From positions 13,757,117 to 13,821,116 of the forward strand of contig CM043009.1 of the NCBI GenBank assembly GCA_023678885.1: a DNA stretch of 64,000 nucleotides, in the 5' to 3' direction. Below are positions 56,747 to 64,000 of the stretch, piece after piece (position 1 is the first letter of the stretch; each line of letters opens with the position of its first letter). The notes below the pieces were generated by a model. It did no database searches. It had not been told where the DNA came from and worked only from the letters and a program-made list of their open reading frames with translations. Position numbers and translations under genes: made by a program. The stretch comes from Pogostemon cablin (taxonomy: Eukaryota > Streptophyta > Magnoliopsida > Lamiales > Lamiaceae).

Positions 56747-59546
56747 TGTTGCTCGTCCCGAGGCAACGCAATCAAAACAAAGAGTCGTGTATAATTCACG
56801 AAGATCACCAAGTACAACTCATATTACACATGCAATTTCACCAATTAAAACACAAGTATTTCCTGCATCATATATATCATTCATGCAAAACATCACTCAA
56901 TCATATTACCATTCGGAGTACTAAGTCATCTAACTCACAAGATAAGTGTTTACTCTCTCACTCAAATGCTAGTTGCACTTAAAAGGTTAGTGTATACGCT
57001 CATACTCAATCCATACTCACGCGTAACTATAAGCTTGGCAAGGGTCTCAAAAATCAACTCACAATCAACTCATGACTAGGATCACAAAGGACTTGTCTTT
57101 AGGTTGTAATGTTGGCTCTTTGGAAAGGGTAGGAAAATTTAGATAAAGTGACTCAAACACTAGTAGAGAGTTACCTTAGAGGTTCTTGCTTTCTTCATTC
57201 GGCTACATATTTTCCTTCAATTTTTTCTCTTGCACTTGTAATTTTCGAACTTTTCTTCTCTTTCTTGCATCAACATCATTCTTCTTTTGCTCACTCGGGT
57301 ACCGATTGTAGGCAATACCCTTTTTAAATAACAATCAGAATACCAGTTTCAGGCACTACCCCTAAACAAGATTTAATCATGCACTCCACAATTTATCTTC
57401 CTTCTTCTTCTTGCAACACTTATTTACCTCAACTCTCTACCAATGAATAGGATATTTAAACAAAGCTCAAGTAAAGGTTAAATAAGGCTCTTTTATTCGG
57501 CTTGCCAAAGAAAAATCTTTTTTAAGGCTCAAACGGGGCTACCAAAGATATACATAATCAATGGAAAGGTAAAATTTGGCTAAGTAACTCATGTAATCAA
57601 GAATGGCCTAAGATCATATCCTAGCAATTCACCAATTGTAAGTCTCACACAAGACTCCAAGCCAAGTTCTAGAATACGTTCATATGAATAATTCTCTCAA
57701 GAATAAACTATCATGATCAAGCATGATTAAAAGGCTCAAATCCTCACATGGGTAAATAGAATCGAAGTACTCCTCATAGCACATAATCAAGATCAATTTC
57801 ACAAGAACTCTACACATACTTATCAAATTATACATGCTTCTCATCAATGAAAATTAACACATGAACATATGAATGCACAAAATCCAGAAACCCATATATC
57901 AAAGTCAATCATACAAGCATCTCTACAAATCTCAGCTTATGCATCATAGTCACTCCTCACAATCCACATCCGAGATAATCAAATATGACACGATATAGTA
58001 CATGCCACTCACACAAGACACACCCATCCCGTATCCTTACGAGTAGGCCTATCCTGCCTCTTCTTGGATCGAACTTCAATCTCCTTATCCTTTCTTTTTC
58101 CTGAAAATAATACTTCAATAACCACAAACAAGGAAAACAAACTAAGTAATTGACTAGCATCCTACTCTACTCAAGACTTCAAGTTTCAATGCAAAATCAA
58201 CAAAACCAAACTTGTTCCATTCACATCCAATACTCAATCCTCTTGCTTATTCACCATGATTCCACTACTAATCAAGCATAATAATCCAACAATCATAATC
58301 AACAACAAGCATGCTTTGTTAATTCAAGTAATTCGACATGAACAATCACAATGAACTACTCAAATTCAACAATTCTAGTCCATAATCAACATGCTCATCA
58401 ATCACACTCCTTAATCACCCAACAATTCACATAAAACTCAAGGTTCTAACATCAATTAAGCAATCAAATCGAACCAAACAAGTATTCATATGAAATTGTT
58501 CACAACATTCAACTATCACCATGAATTCTCAATAAAACAAGTTTAATCAACTTACCCATATCAAAATCAACACATAGAACATCAATCCTAGGGTAATAGA
58601 GTTGAGAAAATATACCTTTTGTTCTGCCCATGGCTAAAATTGAACAATTGAATGAACCAATGATATTCGTAATAAAACCCTAGTTTGCAACTGATTTCGC
58701 TCAAAAACGCGACAAATCGAAGGAATGAGGGGTGGAATGTGGTTTAATCGGTGCAAAAATAAGTAGTATTGAAGATTAGAGGCAAGGTTCTTCGATTAGG
58801 AGTGAATTTGAGTGGAGATGGTGTGTAAAGTGATCAAATGATTTGAAAATTAGGGTTAAGAACGCACTTACCTAGCCCAATTCGACCTCAATTCGACCTG
58901 TCTAAGAGGTCGAATTGACCTTCTGGACAACCTTCTCCTTCAATTCGACCTCTATTTGACTTGCTCCCGTTGTTGAATTGCCATGCCTCAGGTCGAATTG
59001 GGCTACTAGAAGATTTTTGCCCCTCAATTCAACTTGAATGCTTGGATTCGACCATACTCCTTGGTCGAATAGGCTCCCTGGTGCTCCAAAATTGAGTTTT
59101 CTTCATCCCCTACACACTTCAAGCTTAACAAACGAATATTAGGTACCAAAATAGAGCATAACTTCATCAAGAATCAATCCTAAAACTTAATATTCATGAG
59201 TAACTCCACAAACGACACAAAACACGGAACAAAACACCACTAAACATTAGGTAAGTTACAAAAAATTGACAATAAAAACCGTTTAAAGTTTTAAATATGC
59301 CGTAAAAAATTAACTCCCCTAACAAATGTTACAAAAAAAGATTATACTATCGGTGCTTATTGAGGTAAGTACATCATACCCCAAAAATTAGTAGCACTAT
59401 AGTCGAAACTAAGTTCAAAAAGAGATGTAATTGCCAATAAGTAAGCACTTCAAATATAAAAATTTCTTACTCACACGAATGAAATAAAGCAATAAAATGG
59501 GAGGAAAAGCCCCCAATAGGCGCTCTTGTTTAACGTCGGTACCTAT
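56747..59546 (-). other. 3' region of element B, with internal deletion
   Basis: The distal part (56989-58000) matches element A 1-1050 and the proximal part (58080-59546) matches A 2560-4920. The A segment holding the 3' ORF (about 1070-2540) is missing. A palindrome cluster lies at 58878-59075. No coding of its own. Confidence 0.75.
58878..59075. repeat. GGTCGAATT palindrome cluster, 3' region of element B
   Basis: Half-sites: aattcgacctc, aattcgacctgtctaagagg then tcgaatt (an inverted pair), aattcgacctc, ggtcgaattggg, gattcgacc and ggtcgaatagg. The flank is the same as in this element's LTR and linker. Confidence 0.82.
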
Positions 59547-62500
59547 TTACTGTATGGTATCTTCATAGACGGTGCAAGCATCATTCGGTGACTTATAATA
59601 CTTCAATCGATGCCCATTCACCGCGATAATGTCCCGATCTTTGTCCATAAGCTCAAAACTCCTCCCTCCACAGGCTCTATAAATCATGAACGGACCCATC
59701 CATTTCGACTTCAATTTTCCTGCGAAAAACTTCAAACGAAAGTTAAAAAGTAATACCTCATCACCTTGCTTGAACTCCTTGTATGAGATCTTAGAATCAT
59801 GCCACTTCTTCATCCTTTCCTTGTAAATCTATGAATTCTAGTAAGCACGATTTCTAAACTCATCAAGTTGATTTATGTGAGACATCCTCAACTCTCTTAC
59901 ATCCATAAGAGACAAATTCAAGCTTCTTAAAGCCCAAAAAGCTTTGTGTTGGATCTCTATTGGTAAGTGGCACGGCTTCCCATAGACAATTTGATACGGT
60001 GACATATCCAACATCGTCTTAAAAGCAGTACGGAACCCCCACAAAATATCATCGAGCTTCATAGCCTAATCCTTCCTATTGGTTCCTACCACTTTCTCTA
60101 AAATTTGCTTCACTTGATGGTTAGAGACCTCCGCTTGCCCATTCGCTTGAGGATGATAGGGTGTAGTAACCCTATGCTTGATACCATAATCCTTAAACAC
60201 CTTCTCCAGAAGTTTATTGACGAAGTGAGACCCTCCATCACTCACTAGTGCTCTAGGAACTCCATAGCGGGCAAAGATATGCTTCTTCAAGAAAGATATA
60301 ACAGTCCTTGAATCATTCAAGCGAGTAGGAATGGCTTCCACCCACTTAGAAACATAATCCACAACTAAGAGTATGTAGAAAAATCCATTAGATGGGGGAA
60401 AAGGTCCCATAAAAATGATCCCCACACATCGAAGATCTCTACAACAATGCTCGACTGAAGTGGCATCTCATCTCTCATACTTATATTCCCCATCCTTTGA
60501 CATCTATTGCATGTCGCCAAATAGGTTTCACAATCTTTAAACAAAGTAGGCCAGTATAGAGCGGATTGAAGTACCTTGGCTACTGTCTTTTGAGCTCTGA
60601 AGTGCTCCCGTTAGGTTGTGCATGGCAAAACTCGAGAACACTCTCCATCTCCATCTCGGGCACACATCTACGGATGATAGAATCCGTACATATTTTGTAA
60701 ACAAATGGATCATACCATATAAATGTCTCAACATCTCTCTTGAATTTAGCAAGTTGATATCGGTTGAGATCTCTCAGGATTTCACCCATGCAATGTAATT
60801 GACATAATCTGCATACCATGGATCCATCCCTTGTGCAGCAACCACACATGCTCGTTCAGCCCCTTCAACGAACACAGCCATAATCTTCTTATCCGGGAAC
60901 ATCTCCTCAATATAATCAAAAGAATCATCACAATGCTCCCTCGTCTCCAATCTTGATAAGTGATCCGCCAATACATTCTCCGTACTTTTTTTATCTCGAA
61001 TCTCCATGTCAAACTCTTGAAGAAGAAGAATCCATCTAATGATTCTTGGCTTCGTTTTCTTCTTCTCCATCAAGTATCGAATCGCAGAGTGATCCATGTA
61101 CACTACAGTTTTCATGCCAACCAAATAATGTTGAAACTTGTTGAATGCATACACCACAGCTAAAAACTCCTTTTCAGTCACAGTGTAGTTCTTTTGTGCT
61201 GCATCAAAAGTCTTACTCGCATAGTAGATGGCGCAGAACTTCTTCTCCCTCAGCTGCCCAAACACCACTCCAAGTGCTACATCACTTGCATCACACATAA
61301 GTACAAACGACTGAGTCCAATCCGGTGTGAACAAGATAGGTACAGTAATAAGCGCCTCTTTCAAAACCTAAAAAGTTGTTAGACATTCATCATCAAAAAT
61401 AAAAGGAACATCCTTTTCAAGTAGATGAGACAAGGGCTTGGCGTATTTTGAGAAGTCTTTGATAAATCTAATATAAAATCCAGCGTGTCCAAGGAAGGAC
61501 AGCACTCCTCTTTTATTGGTCAGTGGGTGAAGCTTCTCAATTGCCACCACTTTTGCTCTATCCACCTACAATCCCTTGGCAGAAACATGATGCCCAAGAA
61601 CAATCCCATCTCTCACCATGAAGTGGCACTTCTCCCAATTCAAGACAAGATTAGTTTCTTGACATCTCTTCAACACAGTAGCAAGGTTAGATAAACAAAT
61701 ATCAAAGGAGGAACCAAATATAGAAAAATCATCAATAAACACCTCCATGATCTTCTCTATCAACCCATTAAAAATTTCCATCATGCAACGCTGAAAGGTA
61801 GCAGGCGCATTACACAATCCAAATGGCATCTTTTTAAAAGCAAATGTCCCGTATGGGCAAGTAAAAGTAGTCTTTTCCTGATCCTCGGGAGCAATCATGA
61901 TTTGATTATATCCCGAGTACCCATCCAAGAAATAATAGAACTCATACCTTGTGAGACGATCAAGCATTTGATCCATGAAAGGAAGGGGGAAGTGGTCTTT
62001 GCATGTATTTTCATTCAGTTTTCTGTAATCAGTACACACATGCCATTCCATTGGAATCCTAGTGGCTATTGCCTCTCCATCTTCGGCTTTCATAATAGTC
62101 ATGCCCCCCTTCTTAGGTATGACATGCAATGGACTCACATGGGGACTATCACTAATCGGATATATAATTCCAGCATCTAACCACGCTAGGATTTGCTTCC
62201 TAATCACTTCTTAAATCGCGGGATTCACCCTCCGCTGATTTTGGATACTACTCTTGGCCTCATCTAACAACCTTATTCTATGCATGCAATATGAAGGATT
62301 AATACCTTTTAAATCTTCAAGAGACCACCCAATCGCAGACTTGTACTTCCTAAGAACATCTAACAACTCCACAAGTTGATCATCATCAAGGGAAGAAGAT
62401 ACTATTACCAGTTATTTTTCATTGTCACCAAGAAAGACATACTTCAAGTGTTCCGGCAACGGTTGCAGCTCCTATTTCTTTTCTTCCATCGGAGTGCTCT

Positions 62501-63440
62501 CTCTATCCAACGGCAAGTACTTCCTAGTCCACTTCACTTCTTCAATCTTAGATTTCTCCAATTCATACCTGTCATCACCCAAAGCAAGTAAGTTTTCAAG
62601 ATATTCAATACATACCTCATTGGAGAGATCATCAAGCTCCGTAGTGAGATAAGTAAGAGACTCCATCAAACATGTCTCAAGAGGGTCTTTAGACAGGATC
62701 AAAGACATATCTTCCTTCACAATCTCCTCCACCACATCAGTATTATGACATTGTGACTCCATAGGCATATTCATTGCTTTGTCAAGGTTGAATAGGATCT
62801 CTTTTTTATCCATCCGCAACCTGAGCTCCCCCTTTTTAATATCAATCATGGCCCCAGCAGTAGCAAGGAAAGGTCTCCCCAAGATAAGAGGGATATTATC
62901 CTTGTCATCTTCCATCTCAAATACAAGAAAATCCACCGGAAAGACTAGTTTCTCTACTTTGATAAGAACGTCTTCAACGATACCCTTCGGAAAAGTCATC
63001 GACCTGTCCGCCAATTATAGAGCAAGCGTTGTAGGAGATAACTCCCTCAAACCAAGTCTTTGAAAGATAGACAATGGCATCAAATTGATGCTTGCCCCAA
63101 GATCGCACAAGGCTCGTTGTGCCGGTCCTTTTCCAATCTCACACAAGATAGTGAAGCTTCCAGAATCCTTCATCTTCTATGGCAGCTTTCTTTGGATAAT
63201 CTAGCTGTAATTTTTAGACAAGTTCACCGTCTCTACTCCGTTCAAGCTTTTCTTTTTCAACAGTATATTCTTAAGGAATCGGGCATAGTACGACATCTCC
63301 AATATTGCCTCAGAGAAAGGAATACTCAAGCTTATTTTATTTATGATATGTGAAAACTTCTTGAACTTCTCTTCCAATCCCTTCTTAACCAGCTTATATG
63401 GAAATGGCGGGGTATCTTTGTTTTGGGAATACCTCATTCA
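59547..63440 (-). pseudogene. Element B pol: protease, RT, RNase H, integrase
   Basis: In order: pre-protease segment (FPYKLVKKGLEEKFKKFSHI); protease active site CDLGASINLMPL near 63090 and ILGRPFLATAGAMID; RT with WHVCTDYRKLNENTC, FTCPYGTFAFKKMPFGLCNA and an intact VFIDDFS (62207-61566); RNase H with CDASDVALG, TEKEFLAVVYAF and DHSAIRYL (61364-60774); integrase zinc finger (frame-shifted), GIIFMGPF, VSDGGSHF, NGQAEVS (to 60066); then PCHLPIEIQHKAFWALR and a WMGPF block ending at 59547. The first integrase aspartate (GIDF) is lost next to a 1-base deletion near 60415. In-frame stops are near 62208, 61570, 61370 and 63015. Confidence 0.93.
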
Positions 63441-63599
63441 TCACGCTCAACCTTCTCCGCTTTATCTTTTTCGGCTCTCAACCTCTTGGCTCTTTCCCAC
63501 TTCTTCTCTGCAATGATCTCAGTATTCTGCTCTTTTGGAACCAATGGAGTAATGTTCACATCATGAGGAGTATTCAGTGAAGAAATAGGTGATGTGGGA

Positions 63600-64000
63600 G
63601 ATGATTCGACCTGGTTCGACTAGGAGCCCTGGTCGAATTGGGTACGTAGTGGTCTATTGTACACCTGGAACTCTATTCTCACTCTGTATGCTCGATTCAA
63701 CTAGGATTCGACCTGATGGTCTGGTCGAATTGAAGTCCCCTGGTCGAATTAGCTCTCTATAAGATTTCTGCCCTCCAATTCGACCTCAATTCAACCTGAG
63801 GATCTGGTCAAATTGAATGGCTGCTGGTCGAATTGGCCTTCTGATGAAACAGAGTGCTCCGGAAGGTTGGATTCGACCTCAATTCGACCTAGTCCCCTAG
63901 TCGAATTGAGGCTCTTTTGCTTCCACATCACGTCCAGGTATCCAATTCGACCTCCCCTATTGAATTCGACCTGAAGTGTTGGTCGAATTGGGGTCAAATT
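63600..64000. repeat. GGTCGAATT palindrome cluster, gag-protease linker of B
   Basis: About twenty half-sites to the window edge, e.g. gattcgacctgatggtctgg then tcgaattg (an inverted pair), ggtcgaattagc, aattcgacctc (several) and ggtcgaattgggg. It is the equivalent of 19500-19870 in element A, with the GGTCGAATT flank in place of GGTCGAAC. Confidence 0.85.

Larger units (their letters stand above)
55418..64000 (-). mobile_element. Athila-lineage Ty3/gypsy retrotransposon B (5' part off-window)
   Basis: From left: 3' LTR (55418-56730), polypurine tract, 3' region, pol (59547-63440) and gag-protease linker (to the edge). Gag and the 5' LTR are off the right edge. It is a close relative of element A in pol and the distal 3' region, but it lacks the 3' ORF and has its own palindrome flank. 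Stops and frameshifts make it inactive. Confidence 0.92.

Noticed and set aside
63600..64000. Regularly recurring short palindromes that resemble a CRISPR array
   Set aside because: Plant nuclear context, unit and spacer lengths are irregular, half-sites vary, and there are no cas genes.
1..64000. tRNA, rRNA or snoRNA genes
   Set aside because: None seen on either strand; the only tRNA-like strings are retrotransposon primer binding sites.

Overview
The window reads as intergenic heterochromatin of a repeat-rich flowering plant, most likely a eudicot. It is AT-rich, has no long intact host gene, and is mostly nested and decayed LTR retrotransposons. The only host-gene remains I recognise are a plant NPF8/PTR-type transporter pseudogene and one exon of a plant ORTH/VIM (UHRF1-like) SRA domain. 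I cannot name the species.

Layout. (1) 1-22670: a minus-strand Athila-lineage Ty3/gypsy element (A) with gag, protease, RT, RNase H, integrase, an extra 3' ORF, a tRNA-Asp-type PBS and a 1150-bp 5' LTR; its 3' LTR lies off the left edge. Its 3' region holds a hAT-type MITE (4044-4736). Its pol is split by a Ty1/copia element (5077-15642, TSD ccgtc). That copia element carries a 612-bp hAT-type MITE (7320-7931) and a 4.35-kb LTR element with almost no interior (9155-13508, TSD acttc). (2) 22671-31110: LTR debris and a plus-strand non-autonomous Athila relative (C) that keeps gag but has lost nearly all of pol, carries a LINE tail (27596-27871), and has a complete 3' LTR followed by a second leader. 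(3) 31140-36010: MITE ends, the NPF8 pseudogene (32670-35425) and a TGTGCAAA-rich low-complexity tract. (4) 36011-48310: AT-rich DNA with a fresh 503-bp tandem duplication, possible minus-strand exons, the SRA exon and a minisatellite. (5) 48590-55417: a LINE ORF1 remnant, then a second gag-only element (E) of the same deletion lineage as C, interrupted by a solo LTR (51820-53798, TSD ctcaa). (6) 55418-64000: a second minus-strand Athila element (B), from its 3' LTR to the gag-protease linker at the window edge.

The most unusual signal is a family of short palindrome-forming clusters built on GGTCGAA / TTCGACC half-sites. They occur at corresponding places in the Athila-type elements: in the LTR (about 100 bp upstream of a TATA box in the three LTRs where one is clear), in the gag-protease linker, and in the 3' region. 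The bases flanking the core differ between elements but largely agree among the clusters of one element (A: GGTCGAAC, B: GGTCGAATT, C/E: GGTCGAGC, solo LTR: GGTCGAACC). A second unusual signal is a roughly 100-bp LTR module, present twice in gypsy LTRs and once, recognisably related, in the copia LTR.

All coding calls are from conserved motifs read by eye; no alignment or database search was run. Element boundaries are base-precise where TSDs or LTR ends are quoted and approximate elsewhere.
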